Positions 8,620 through 17,678 are shown, counted from the first letter of the stretch. The stretch is DNA of 64,000 nucleotides from Thalassobaculum_A sp040219615 (GCF_040219615.1 NZ_JAVJSE010000040.1:186001-250000), one strand, 5' to 3'. The notes: generated from the letters alone by a model not told the origin. A program made the numbers and translations.

Positions 8620-9231
8620 ATGACCGCCCGCTTCGCGCCCATCGCTTCGATCCTGTCGCTGCTCACGGTGGTGCTCGGCCTCGCCGTGGCGTCGGTGCCG
8701 GCCGCCGCCGCAACCATGGGCGATGACGGCCTGCACAAGGAGGACTGGTTCGCCATCACCTTCCGCGACATCGCGGAGGACATCCAGGCCGCCAACCAGG
8801 CCGGGAAGCGCCTGGCGATCGTGTTCGAGCAGCGCGGCTGCATCTACTGCCGCAAGATGCACGAGGAGCTGCTCGCCGACCCCGAGGTCGCCGGCTACAT
8901 CAAGGCGAACTTCATGGTCGTCCAATACAACATGTTCGGCGACGAGGAGGTCACCGACCTCGACGGCGAGTCCCTGACCGAGAAGACAGCGGTCCGCAAG
9001 TGGGGCTACGTCTTCACGCCGACCGTGGTGTTCCTGCCGGAGACCGCGCCGGCCGGCAAGACCGTCGCCCAGGCGGCCGTCGCCACCATGCCGGGCTCGT
9101 TTGGCAAGGGCACGTTCCTGGACATGTTCCGCTGGGTCCGCGAGAAGGGCTACGAGACCGACGAGCACTTCCAGAAATACCACGCCCGCATGATCGAGCA
9201 GCGCCGCAAGGCGAGCGGCAAGAGCAACTGA
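8620..9231 (+). CDS. soxW: SoxW, periplasmic thioredoxin
   Basis: 203 residues, with a perfect ribosome site GGGAGG before the ATG. Cleavable signal peptide (TARFAPIASILSLLTVVLGLA, residues 2-22 in part) ending near AAAA. Thioredoxin fold of the SoxW/DsbD-gamma type with the motif EQRGCIYCRKMH, followed by the cis-proline segment FTPTVVFLPE. It accepts electrons from SoxV and is thought to reduce SoxY-bound disulfides. A 129-base gap containing an AT-rich control region separates it from the next operon segment, soxX. Confidence 0.9.
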   Translation: MTARFAPIASILSLLTVVLGLAVASVPAAAATMGDDGLHKEDWFAITFRDIAEDIQAANQAGKRLAIVFEQRGCIYCRKMHEELLADPEVAGYIKANFMVVQYNMFGDEEVTDLDGESLTEKTAVRKWGYVFTPTVVFLPETAPAGKTVAQAAVATMPGSFGKGTFLDMFRWVREKGYETDEHFQKYHARMIEQRRKASGKSN

Positions 9232-9310
9232 GAGTGTGGGGTCGGAGGCCCCGTCGGCCCGGCGTTACCGGCGTCCCGGCCGAGGGCGGTTGACGTCGAC
9301 GCTTGCATCA

Positions 9311-9337
9311 ATCTATATATTGCAATAATCATATTTA
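9311..9337. promoter_or_regulatory. AT-rich operator/promoter region before soxX
   Basis: A/T-rich stretch with the perfect 10-bp palindrome TATTGCAATA (centre near 9323) and, at 9327-9337, AATCATATTTA, the exact inverse of the word in the soxS-soxV gap. It lies about 85 bases before the soxX start, where the soxXYZABCD promoter and SoxR operator are expected. The operator role is inferred from position and word sharing. Confidence 0.5.
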
Positions 9338-9420
9338 TCGCATGAGCGTCCCGGCTGTCTGTGCAGAGGGCCGCTGTCGAGGTACGAGGCCGGAAAACCG
9401 GCTCGCGATGGGAGGATACA

Positions 9421-9891
9421 GTGCGCGACACCTGCAAGATGGGCCTGATCGGCGCGGCGCTGCTGATGGCGGTGGGATCCAGTGCATGGGCCGCCGGACC
9501 GGTGGGGCCGAATGACGTCAAGTTCGACGAGACCGCCGTGAAGGCATCGCTGACCGGCCAGCCGGGCGACCCGGCCGCCGGCCGCAAGACCTTCATCGAC
9601 AAGAAGCTCGGCAACTGCCTCGCCTGTCACAAGAATTCCGAGATGAGCGAGCAGCAGTTCCATGGCGAGGTCGGCACCCCGCTGGACGGTGTGGCCGACC
9701 GCTGGAAGCCGGAGGAGCTGCGGGCGATCCTCGTGAACTCCAAGAGAGTGTTCGGTCCGGAGACCGTCATGCCCGGCTTCTACTCGCTGGAAGTCGGCGC
9801 GCATGTCGCGAAGGATTTCGAGGGCCAGACCATCCTGAGCGCACAGCAGGTGGAAGACATCGTCGCCTATCTCGGCACGCTGAAGGATTGA
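9421..9891 (+). CDS. soxX: SoxX, monohaem cytochrome c subunit of SoxAX
   Basis: 156 residues from a GTG preceded by GGGAGGA. The frame continues upstream, but a normal signal peptide starts here (MRDTCKMGLIGAALL... ending SAWAA). One haem-binding motif CLACH (66-70) and a likely axial methionine, Met117, in VMPGF. SoxX pairs with SoxA (gene at 10791) to form the periplasmic complex that oxidatively couples thiosulfate to the SoxY cysteine. First gene of the soxXYZABCD block; a 37-base gap leads to soxY. Confidence 0.93.
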   Translation: MRDTCKMGLIGAALLMAVGSSAWAAGPVGPNDVKFDETAVKASLTGQPGDPAAGRKTFIDKKLGNCLACHKNSEMSEQQFHGEVGTPLDGVADRWKPEELRAILVNSKRVFGPETVMPGFYSLEVGAHVAKDFEGQTILSAQQVEDIVAYLGTLKD

Positions 9892-9928
9892 AGCCGGGAA
9901 GGCTGGGCGGGAAACCAAGGAGATGACC

Positions 9929-10384
9929 ATGAACCTCACCAGACGGCAGGCGCTCGCGCTGTCGGTCGGTGCGACGACCCTCGCGGTCCTGGGCGTTTCG
10001 ACGCCCCGGGCATGGGCCAGCGCCGAATCGACCGAGAAGGCGATCAAGGAATTCACCGGCGGCGCCACCCCGGCGACCGGCCGGATCACGCTCGACGCCC
10101 CGGAGATCGCGGAGAACGGCAACACCGTGCCGATCTCGGTGTCGGTCGAGAGCCCGATGACCGCCGACGACTATGTCGAGTCGGTGACCTTCCTGGCCGA
10201 GGGCAATCCGAACCCGGCGGTGGCCACCTTCCACTTCACGCCGTTGAGCGGTACCGCCACGGCAACCACCCGGATCCGGCTGGCCAAGACCCAGAACGTC
10301 GTCGCCGTAGCCAAGATGAGCAACGGTTCGACCTTCGTGGACACCAAGCTGGTCAAGGTCACGATCGGCGGCTGCGGCGGCTGA
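9929..10384 (+). CDS. soxY: SoxY, sulfur-carrier subunit
   Basis: 151 residues from the ATG at 9929; AAGGAG is six bases upstream, while the in-frame ATG at 9923 touches that site. Twin-arginine-like signal MNLTRRQALALSVGATT. The protein ends in TIGGCGG: the mobile GGCGG arm whose cysteine (149) carries the sulfur intermediates through SoxAX, SoxB and SoxCD. It is folded with SoxZ, the next gene, and probably exported together with it, since SoxZ has no signal. Identification is unambiguous. Confidence 0.97.
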   Translation: MNLTRRQALALSVGATTLAVLGVSTPRAWASAESTEKAIKEFTGGATPATGRITLDAPEIAENGNTVPISVSVESPMTADDYVESVTFLAEGNPNPAVATFHFTPLSGTATATTRIRLAKTQNVVAVAKMSNGSTFVDTKLVKVTIGGCGG

Positions 10385-10406
10385 GCGAACAGGAGGCACT
10401 CGAGCA

Positions 10407-10733
10407 ATGGCTACGCCGAAACCCCGCGTAAAGGTCCCCGCCAAGGCGACCAAGGGCGAGATCGTCACCATCAAGACGCTGATCAGCCACGAGATGGAAT
10501 CCGGTCAGCGCAAGGACAAGGAAGGCAAGGTGATCCCGCGCAAGATCATCAACAAGTTCACCTGCACCTTCAACGGGCAGCCGGTGTTCTCGTGTGACAT
10601 GGCGCCGGCGATCTCCGCGAACCCGTATCTCGAATTCACCGCCAAGGTGATGGAGAGCGGCACCTTCGTGTTCACCTGGCTGGACGACGACGGCTCGACC
10701 TACACCGCCGAAAACAAGATCACGGTGTCGTAA
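10407..10733 (+). CDS. soxZ: SoxZ, SoxY partner
   Basis: 108 residues with no signal peptide, as is usual: SoxZ travels through the Tat pore bound to SoxY. Beta-sandwich sequence with ISHEMESGQRKDKEGKVIPR and FTCTFNGQPVFSCDM, typical of the family, ending in TAENKITVS. It sits 22 bases after soxY with AGGAGG as ribosome site. It stabilises SoxY and forms the docking surface for the other Sox enzymes. Confidence 0.97.
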   Translation: MATPKPRVKVPAKATKGEIVTIKTLISHEMESGQRKDKEGKVIPRKIINKFTCTFNGQPVFSCDMAPAISANPYLEFTAKVMESGTFVFTWLDDDGSTYTAENKITVS

Positions 10734-10790
10734 ACCGAGTTCGAACTACCCGGCGGACAACGAAGCCGCCGGATTGGGAGGAGGAACGCC

Positions 10791-11651
10791 GTGAAACTGA
10801 ATTCGATCCTGCCCGTGGCTCTGGGAGTGCTGGCCGTCGGCTTCGCAAGCTCGACCCTGCGGGCCGAGCCGGTGGACGACAAGCTCGTCATCGACGGCGA
10901 GCGCGAGATGATCACCCGGGCGGCCCCGCCGCCGAACCATCCGTTCGACGAGGTGCTGTCGGGCTGGCTGTACCGCACGCCCGAGACCCGGGCGCTGGAG
11001 GCCGACAGCTTCCAGAACCCCGGCATGCTGTATGTCGAGCGCGGCCAGGAGATCTGGAACACCGTGGACGGCGCCGCCGGCAAGTCCTGCGCGTCCTGCC
11101 ACGGCGACGCCGCCCAGTCGATGAAGGACGTCGGCGCCCATTATCCCAAGTGGAATGCCGCGGCCGGCAAGCCGTTCAACCTCGAACTGCAGATCGACGC
11201 CTGCCGCAAGGGCAACATGCAGGCCGAGCCCTACAAGTTCGACCATGCCGACCAGAAGGCGCTGGTCACCTATATCAAGAACCAGTCGCTCGGCACGCCG
11301 ATGGCGGTCGACCTGACCCAGGGCGAGATGCAGAGCTGGTGGGACAAGGGCAAGGACCTTTACTACACCCGGACCGGCCAGCTGAACCTGTCCTGCGCGA
11401 ACTGCCACGAGCAGAACAACGGCAAGTACATCCGCGCCGACCATCTGAGCCAGGGCAACGTCAACGGCTTCCCGACCTATCGCCTGAAGCAGGCCACCGT
11501 CATCTCGCTGCACAACCGCTTCCGCGGCTGCATCCGCGATACCCGGGCGACCCAGCCCAAGGCGTTCTCGGAAGAGCTGATGGCGCTGGAGGTCTACGTC
11601 ACCTGGCGCGGAACCGGCCTGTCGATCGAGACGCCGGCCGTCCGCCAGTAA
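10791..11651 (+). CDS. soxA: SoxA, dihaem cytochrome c and catalytic subunit of SoxAX
   Basis: 286 residues with signal peptide (to about residue 25, TLRAEP). Two haem motifs, CASCH (100-104) and CANCH (202-206), so this is the dihaem form found in Paracoccus-type systems. Cys247 in RFRGCIRDTRA is the active-site cysteine that carries the persulfide and ligates the second haem. Cys138 probably replaces a disulfide partner. SoxAX forms the SoxY-thiosulfonate from thiosulfate. It lies 57 bases after soxZ. Confidence 0.96.
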   Translation: MKLNSILPVALGVLAVGFASSTLRAEPVDDKLVIDGEREMITRAAPPPNHPFDEVLSGWLYRTPETRALEADSFQNPGMLYVERGQEIWNTVDGAAGKSCASCHGDAAQSMKDVGAHYPKWNAAAGKPFNLELQIDACRKGNMQAEPYKFDHADQKALVTYIKNQSLGTPMAVDLTQGEMQSWWDKGKDLYYTRTGQLNLSCANCHEQNNGKYIRADHLSQGNVNGFPTYRLKQATVISLHNRFRGCIRDTRATQPKAFSEELMALEVYVTWRGTGLSIETPAVRQ

Positions 11652-11774
11652 ACCCCGACGGCGGCGCGGTCCCGAGCGGTCCGCGCCGCCGCCTGAGGAC
11701 CTGATTGTATCGCAGCCGCGGATGGGGGATCGCCGGTCGATCCCCGAAGCGGGTGAGTGTTGCCGGAGGATCGG

Positions 11775-13466
11775 ATGTTCTCGAGGCGTGAATTCCTGAT
11801 GGCCGCCACCGCGGTCACCGCCATCCTCGGACCCGGCGCCGCCGGACGCTGGAGCCGGGCCGCCGCGCAGCAGAAGCTGACCGAGGCCGAACTGCTGGAC
11901 ATGGCGCCGCACGGCAACGTCACCCTGGTCCACATCACCGACCTGCACGCCCAGCTGAAGCCGCTGTATTTCCGAGAGCCCTCGATCAATCTCGGGGTCG
12001 GGGAAGTGGCCGGCCTACCGCCGCACGTGACCGGCGCGGACTTCCTGAAGCTGTACGGCATCGCGCCCGGCACGCCGCACGCCTATGCGCTGACCTCCGA
12101 GGACTTCGAGGGGCTGGCGCGCAGCTACGGCCGGATGGGCGGCATGGACCGGGTGGCCCGGGTCGTCCGGCGGATCCGCGACGAGCGCGGCGACGCCATG
12201 CTGCTGCTGGACGGCGGCGACACCTGGCAGGGCAGCTACACCGCCAACAAGACCCTCGGCGCCGACATGGTCGAGGTGATGAACGCCCTCAAGCCGGACG
12301 CCATGACCGGGCACTGGGAGTTCACCTACGGCACCGAGCGGGTCAAGGAGCTGGTCGAGGGCCTGCCGTTCCCGTTCCTCGGCGGCAACATCTACGACTC
12401 CGAATGGAACGAGCCGGCCTTCGAGGCCTACCGCATGGTCGAGCGCGGCGGCGTCAAGATCGGCGTGATCGGCCAGGCCTTCCCCTATACCCCGATCGCC
12501 AACCCGCGCTGGATGTTCCCGAACTGGTCGTTCGGCATCCGCGAGAGCGACGTCGCCAAGAATGTCGCCGCGGTCCGCGAGGAAGGCGCCGAGCTTGTGG
12601 TCCTGCTGTCGCACAACGGCTTCGACGTCGACCGCAAGCTGGCCAGCCGGGTGCCCGGAATCGACGTCATCCTGACCGGCCACACCCACGATGCCCTACC
12701 GGAACCCGTGCTGGTCGGCGACACCCTGGTGATCGCGTCCGGCTCCAACGGCAAGTTCGTGTCGCGGCTCGACCTCGAGGTCCGCGACGGCAAGGTCAAG
12801 GGCTACGCCTTCCGCCTGATCCCGGTGTTCTCCGACGTGATCGCTGCCGACCCGGAAATGACCGCGCTGGTCGACAAGGTGCGCGCGCCCTACGAGGCCG
12901 AGCTCGGCCGCAAGCTGGCGACCACCGACTCGCTGCTGTACCGGCGCGGCAACTTCAACGGCACCTTCGACGACCTGATCTGCCAGGCGCTGCTGGCCGA
13001 GCGCGACGCCGAGATCGCGCTGTCGCCCGGCTTCCGCTGGGGCACCTCGCTGCTGCCGGGCCAGGCGATCACCGTCGAGGACCTGCACAACGCCTGCGCG
13101 ATGACCTACCCGGCCGCCTACCGGACGCCGATGACCGGCCAGCTGCTCAAGGACATCCTCGAGGACGTCGCCGACAACCTGTTCAACGCCGACCCCTACT
13201 ACCAGCAGGGCGGCGACATGGTGCGGGTCGGCGGCATGGGCTACCGGATCGACCCGACGGCGGCGATCGGCAACCGGATCTCGGAGATGACGGTGCTGAA
13301 GACCGGCGAGCCGGTGGCCGCCGGCCGCGAATACGTGGTCGCCGGCTGGGCCTCGGTCAACGAGGCCACCGAAGGGCCGCCGATCTGGGACGTCGTCGAG
13401 TCCCACCTCGCCCGCAACCCCGTGGTCAGGCTGGAGGAGAACCGGTCGGTGAAGGTGACGTCATGA
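11775..13466 (+). CDS. soxB: SoxB, periplasmic S-sulfosulfanyl-L-cysteine sulfohydrolase
   Basis: 563 residues from the ATG at 11775, with GGAGGA just upstream. N-terminal SRREFLMAATA is a Tat signal. The dimanganese metallophosphatase motifs are all present: HITDLHAQ (Asp56, His58), GGDTWQGS, TGHWEFTYG, LSHNGFD and GHTHD. The C-terminal 5'-nucleotidase-like domain follows from about residue 370. SoxB releases sulfate from SoxY-bound intermediates. Its stop overlaps the soxC start by four bases (ATGA), showing translational coupling. Confidence 0.97.
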   Translation: MFSRREFLMAATAVTAILGPGAAGRWSRAAAQQKLTEAELLDMAPHGNVTLVHITDLHAQLKPLYFREPSINLGVGEVAGLPPHVTGADFLKLYGIAPGTPHAYALTSEDFEGLARSYGRMGGMDRVARVVRRIRDERGDAMLLLDGGDTWQGSYTANKTLGADMVEVMNALKPDAMTGHWEFTYGTERVKELVEGLPFPFLGGNIYDSEWNEPAFEAYRMVERGGVKIGVIGQAFPYTPIANPRWMFPNWSFGIRESDVAKNVAAVREEGAELVVLLSHNGFDVDRKLASRVPGIDVILTGHTHDALPEPVLVGDTLVIASGSNGKFVSRLDLEVRDGKVKGYAFRLIPVFSDVIAADPEMTALVDKVRAPYEAELGRKLATTDSLLYRRGNFNGTFDDLICQALLAERDAEIALSPGFRWGTSLLPGQAITVEDLHNACAMTYPAAYRTPMTGQLLKDILEDVADNLFNADPYYQQGGDMVRVGGMGYRIDPTAAIGNRISEMTVLKTGEPVAAGREYVVAGWASVNEATEGPPIWDVVESHLARNPVVRLEENRSVKVTS

Positions 13467-14782
13467 GCCGTTCGTCCACGTCGAGAAATCCTATGACCGA
13501 GAAACCCGAAGCGAAGCAGACGCTCGAGCCGACCAGCCGGCGCCGGTTCCTGTCCGGTGCCGTCGGCGGCGCTGCCGCCGCGGCCGGCCTCGCCGCCGCC
13601 CGACCGGCGGTGGCCGAGGGCGAGTCGGTGATCACCGAGGTGCAGGACTGGAACCGCTACCTGGGCGACGGGGTCGTCAGCCGGCCCTACGGCACCCCGT
13701 CGCAGTACGAGGCCAACGTGGTCCGCCGCGACGTCGAGTGGCTGACCGCCTCGCGCCAGAGCTCGGTCAGCTTCACGCCGCTGCACGAGCTCGACGGCAT
13801 CATCACGCCGAACGGCCTGTGCTTCGAGCGTCACCACGGCGGCACCGCCGAGATCGAGCCGTCGCAGCACCGGCTCATGGTCCACGGCCTGGTCGACACC
13901 CCGCTGGTGTTCACCATGCCGGACCTGATGCGGTTCCCGCGCGAGAACCACGTCTACTTCCTGGAATGCGCCGCCAACTCAGGCATGGAGTGGCGCGGCG
14001 CCCAGCTGAACGGCTGCCAGTACACCCACGGCATGGTGCACTGCGTAGCCTATACCGGCGTCAGGCTGAAGGATCTGCTGGCCGAGGCCGGCATCAAGAC
14101 CAACGCTAAGTGGCTGCTGGCCGAAGGCGCCGACGCCGCCGCCATGACCCGGTCGATTCCGCTGGAGAAGGCGCTGGACGACTGCCTGGTCGCCTTCAAG
14201 ATGAACGGCGAGGCGCTGCGCCCCGAGCAGGGCTACCCGCTCCGCCTGGTCGTTCCCGGCTGGGAAGGCAACATGTGGATCAAGTGGCTGCGCCGGATCG
14301 AGGTCGGCGACCAGCCCTGGCAGCAGCGCGAGGAGACCTCGAAATACACCGACCTGCTCGCGAACGGGAAGGCCCGGCGCTTCACCTGGGTGATGGACGT
14401 GAAGTCGGTCATCACCAGCCCGAGCCCGCAGGCGCCGATCCGGCACGGTCGCGGCCGGGCCGTGATCACCGGCCTCGCCTGGTCCGGCAACGGTCGCATC
14501 AAGCGGGTCGACGTGTCGCTCGACGGCGGTCGCAACTGGACCACCGCGCGCATCGACGGGCCGAGCCTGAGCAAGGCCATGCACCGGTTCTACCTGGACA
14601 TCGACTGGGACGGCTCGGAGCTGCTGCTGCAGTCGCGGGCGATCGACGAGGCCGGCTTCGTGCAGCCGACCAAGAACGAGTTGCGCGCCGCCCGCGGCGA
14701 GAACTCGATCTACCACAACAACGGAATCCAGACCTGGTATGTCAAAGCCGACGGGACGGTCGAGAATGTCGAAGTTTCCTAG
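13463..14782 (+). CDS. soxC: SoxC, molybdenum sulfane dehydrogenase subunit
   Basis: 439 residues; the start overlaps the soxB stop. Tat signal TSRRRFLSGAVGGAAAA. Sulfite-oxidase-family fold: the molybdopterin-ligating cysteine lies in YFLECAANSGMEW, and the dimerisation domain (SVITSPSPQAPI... onward) fills the C-terminal third. SoxC with SoxD removes six electrons from SoxY-bound sulfane sulfur, so an organism with SoxCD can oxidise thiosulfate fully to sulfate without depositing sulfur globules. The 3' end overlaps soxD by 17 bases. Confidence 0.95.
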   Translation: MSRSSTSRNPMTEKPEAKQTLEPTSRRRFLSGAVGGAAAAAGLAAARPAVAEGESVITEVQDWNRYLGDGVVSRPYGTPSQYEANVVRRDVEWLTASRQSSVSFTPLHELDGIITPNGLCFERHHGGTAEIEPSQHRLMVHGLVDTPLVFTMPDLMRFPRENHVYFLECAANSGMEWRGAQLNGCQYTHGMVHCVAYTGVRLKDLLAEAGIKTNAKWLLAEGADAAAMTRSIPLEKALDDCLVAFKMNGEALRPEQGYPLRLVVPGWEGNMWIKWLRRIEVGDQPWQQREETSKYTDLLANGKARRFTWVMDVKSVITSPSPQAPIRHGRGRAVITGLAWSGNGRIKRVDVSLDGGRNWTTARIDGPSLSKAMHRFYLDIDWDGSELLLQSRAIDEAGFVQPTKNELRAARGENSIYHNNGIQTWYVKADGTVENVEVS

Positions 14783-15857
14783 CGCCGCCCTGCTCCTGGG
14801 CGCCACCCTTCTGATCGCCGGGCCGGCCGCCGCCGAGGGCGACGCCGCCCGCGGCGAGACCGTGTTCAAGAAATGCGCGGCCTGCCACCAGGTCGGCCCC
14901 GGCGCGAAGAACCGGGTCGGGCCGCACCTCACCGGGGTGATGGGCCGGACCGCCGGGTCCCTCGACGGGTTCAAGTACTCCAAGGCCATGACCGAGGCCG
15001 GCAACGGCGGGCTGGTCTGGGATTCCGCGTCCCTCGACGGCTACCTGGAAGCGCCGCGCACCTTCATCAAGGGCAACCGGATGGCGTTCCCGGGCCTGAA
15101 GGATGCGAAAGACCGGGCCGACGTCATCGCCTATCTGACGCTGAAGCCCGGGCAGGCCGCCGCCCCCGCCGCCGAACCGGCGGAGACCAAGGCGGCCGAC
15201 GCCGCCTCCGCCGCAGCTGCGGCGCCGGCCGCCACCGACCAGGCCGCGGCTAGCCACGGCGTCCTGCATCTCGGGCGGGTCGCCACCGCGGACGAGATCG
15301 CCGCCTGGGACATCGACGTGCGCCCGGATGGCGCCGGCCTGCCGGCGGGCCGCGGCACGGTCGCCGACGGCGAGGCGCTGTTCACGGAGCGCTGCGCGTC
15401 GTGCCATGGCGACTTCGGCGAGGGCACCGGGCGCTGGCCGGTGCTGGCCGGCGGCCGCGACACCCTCACGGCCGACCGGCCGGAGAAGACCATCGGCTCG
15501 TACTGGCCGTATCTGTCGACGGTCTACGACTACGTCCGCCGCTCCATGCCGTTCGGCGACGCCCGGTCGCTGAGCGACGACGAGGTGTACGCGATCACCG
15601 CCTACCTGCTGTATCTGAACGACGTGGTCACCGACACCGACTTCGAGCTGTCGCGCGACAACTTCGCCGAGGTCCGGCTGCCCAACGAGGCGAACTTCAT
15701 CGCCGACGACCGGGCCGGGGAAAGCCACTACGCGGCCAAGGGCGAGCCCTGCATGCAGGACTGCAAGCCGGCCGCCAAGATCACCATGCGGGCGCGGGTG
15801 CTGGACGTCACACCGGAGGCCGGCAAGGACAACGAGGCGACCACCAAGGTCGATTGA
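14766..15857 (+). CDS. soxD: SoxD, dihaem cytochrome c subunit of sulfane dehydrogenase
   Basis: 363 residues from the ATG at 14766, where a clean signal peptide (SKFPSAALLLGATLLIAG ... AAAEG) begins inside the soxC end. Two cytochrome domains, CAACH (37-41) and CASCH (210-214), joined by a long Ala/Glu/Pro-rich linker (about 130-165). It accepts the electrons of the SoxC molybdenum site and passes them to small c-type cytochromes. Length and two-domain structure match SoxD; a single-haem relative would be half this size. Confidence 0.94.
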   Translation: MSKFPSAALLLGATLLIAGPAAAEGDAARGETVFKKCAACHQVGPGAKNRVGPHLTGVMGRTAGSLDGFKYSKAMTEAGNGGLVWDSASLDGYLEAPRTFIKGNRMAFPGLKDAKDRADVIAYLTLKPGQAAAPAAEPAETKAADAASAAAAAPAATDQAAASHGVLHLGRVATADEIAAWDIDVRPDGAGLPAGRGTVADGEALFTERCASCHGDFGEGTGRWPVLAGGRDTLTADRPEKTIGSYWPYLSTVYDYVRRSMPFGDARSLSDDEVYAITAYLLYLNDVVTDTDFELSRDNFAEVRLPNEANFIADDRAGESHYAAKGEPCMQDCKPAAKITMRARVLDVTPEAGKDNEATTKVD

Positions 15858-15979
15858 GGACAGGCATGCGGTGTCGCCGGCCTCGCGCTATGCTGGCGGC
15901 ACACGGACCATTGCCGGCGGACGCGCGGCGGGACTGCCGCCTCGCCGAGCCGGGCGATCGGACTGATAGGGGGCTGGGG

Positions 15980-16348
15980 ATGAAGGGTGTGCCGCGATCG
16001 ACGGACAGCGAGGCCCGCCGCCCCGCCATCCTCGCGGCCTCGTCCCTGCTGGCGCTGCTTCTGCCGCTGCCGGCTTCCGCTTCCGGCGAGCCGGTGCCGA
16101 CCGGCGGCGACCCGGCCTATGGTGAATACCTGTCGTCGCAATGCGTCACCTGCCACCGCAAGCCCGGGGCCACCGACGGCAACATCCCGCCGATCGTCGG
16201 CCTGCCGCCCGCCGCCTTCGTCGATGCCCTGCTGGCCTACAAGAACGGCGAGCGCGCCAACCAGGTGATGCGCAACGTGACCAGCGCGCTCGGGGTCGAG
16301 GAGATTGCCGCACTCGCCGCCTATTTCGCATCCCTTTCAACCGACTGA
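15980..16348 (+). CDS. Small monohaem cytochrome c, SoxE/FccA-like partner of the next flavoprotein
   Basis: 122 residues: signal peptide (hydrophobic core LAASSLLALLLPLPASASG) and one haem motif CVTCH (55-59), with a likely axial methionine in QVMRNVTSAL. It is 28 bases before the flavoprotein gene. In sulfide-oxidising flavocytochrome c the cytochrome subunit lies beside the flavoprotein, and in sox loci this pair is called SoxE and SoxF. Here the cytochrome is a monohaem c-553-like form rather than the dihaem SoxE of Paracoccus, so no gene symbol is given. Expected role: taking electrons from the flavoprotein in the periplasm. Confidence 0.8.
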   Translation: MKGVPRSTDSEARRPAILAASSLLALLLPLPASASGEPVPTGGDPAYGEYLSSQCVTCHRKPGATDGNIPPIVGLPPAAFVDALLAYKNGERANQVMRNVTSALGVEEIAALAAYFASLSTD

Positions 16349-16376
16349 TACGAGGTTCTCGTCAAGGAGGTCCGCC

Positions 16377-17651
16377 ATGCTGCCGCTCACTCGCCGTCGC
16401 TTCGCCTTCGCCGCCGGCACCGCTCTCGCCGGACTGACGGCGCCCCGCATCTTGCGTGCCCAGGGCAAGCCCCGGGTGGTCGTCATCGGCGGCGGCGCCG
16501 GCGGCGGCACCGCGGCCCATCAGATCGCCAAGGACAGCGCCGGCGCGATCGACGTCACCCTGATCGAGCAGAACAAGCGCTACACGACCTGCTTCTTCTC
16601 GAACCTGTATCTCGGCGGCTACCGCGACCTGGAGTCGATCACCCACGGCTACGACAAGCTCGCCTCGGGCTACGGAATCGCCGTCGTGAACGCCCGCGCG
16701 GCCGCCATCGACCGGGCCGCCAGGCAGGTCGTCATGGCCGACGGATCGAAGATCCCCTACGACCGGCTGCTGGTGTCGCCCGGGATCGACCTGATCTGGG
16801 ACTCGGTTCCCGGCTACTCGGAGGCTGCCAGCGAGGTCATGCCGCACGCCTGGAAGGCGGGCCCGCAGACCCGGCTGCTGAAGGCGAGGCTGGACGCCGT
16901 CGAGAACGGCCAGCAGATCGTCATGGTGGCCCCGCCGAACCCCTACCGCTGTCCGCCGGGGCCATACGAGCGGGCCTCGATGATGGCCCATGTTCTGAAG
17001 GCCAAGGGCCATACCGGGGCCAAGATCGTCATCCTCGACCCGAAGCCGAAGTTCTCCAAGCAGGGGCTGTTCGCCGAGGGCTGGGAGAAGCACTACCCGG
17101 GCATGGTGGAGTGGTACGGCCCGGACGTGCATGGCGGCATCAAGGGCGTCGACCCGGCGGCCGGCACGGTCCAGACCGACTTCGACACCTTCAAGGGCGC
17201 GTTGGTGAACGTGATCCCGGCACAGCGCGCCGGCGCGATCGCCGCCGAGGCCGGGCTGACCGACGCCAGCGGCTTCTGTCCGATCGACCCGGCGTCGATG
17301 CGCTCCAAGGTGGACGAGGCGGTCTTCGTGGTCGGCGACGCCAGCATCGCCGGCGACATGCCGAAGTCGGCGTTCTCGGCGAACAGCCAGGCCAAGGTGG
17401 CGGCCATGACGATCCGCGGCGACCTGACCGGCTCGCGGACCTTCCCGGCGCGCTACAGCAACACCTGCTGGAGCCTGATCGAGACCGATGACGGGGTGAA
17501 AGTCGGTGCGCAGTACTCACCGGCCGACGGCAAGATCGCGTCGACGACGAGCTTCGTCAGCAAGACCGGTGAGCCGGCCGACCTGCGGCGGGACAACTAT
17601 GGGGAATCGGTCGGCTGGTACGAGAGCATCACGACCGACATCTTCGGCTGA
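16377..17651 (+). CDS. soxF: Flavocytochrome c sulfide dehydrogenase flavoprotein (SoxF/FccB)
   Basis: 424 residues, preceded by a perfect AAGGAGG. Tat signal LTRRRFAFAAGTALAG, then the FAD-binding motif VVVIGGGAGGGTAA (about 34-47). Three cysteines match those of flavocytochrome c: Cys72 (TTCFFSNLYL) for covalent FAD attachment, and Cys192 (YRCPPGPYERA) and Cys364 (SNTCWSLI) for the active-site disulfide. SoxF oxidises sulfide and in Paracoccus also reactivates the thiosulfate-oxidising complex. Last gene of the sox operon; a long inverted repeat follows. Confidence 0.92.
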   Translation: MLPLTRRRFAFAAGTALAGLTAPRILRAQGKPRVVVIGGGAGGGTAAHQIAKDSAGAIDVTLIEQNKRYTTCFFSNLYLGGYRDLESITHGYDKLASGYGIAVVNARAAAIDRAARQVVMADGSKIPYDRLLVSPGIDLIWDSVPGYSEAASEVMPHAWKAGPQTRLLKARLDAVENGQQIVMVAPPNPYRCPPGPYERASMMAHVLKAKGHTGAKIVILDPKPKFSKQGLFAEGWEKHYPGMVEWYGPDVHGGIKGVDPAAGTVQTDFDTFKGALVNVIPAQRAGAIAAEAGLTDASGFCPIDPASMRSKVDEAVFVVGDASIAGDMPKSAFSANSQAKVAAMTIRGDLTGSRTFPARYSNTCWSLIETDDGVKVGAQYSPADGKIASTTSFVSKTGEPADLRRDNYGESVGWYESITTDIFG

Positions 17652-17678
17652 CCGGAACCGACCATCGGTTGCTTCGCG

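Noticed and set aside
12404..13462. A long open frame running into soxC from within soxB
   Set aside because: It is the soxC frame left open upstream by high GC; the Tat signal and the ATGA overlap set the true start at 13463.
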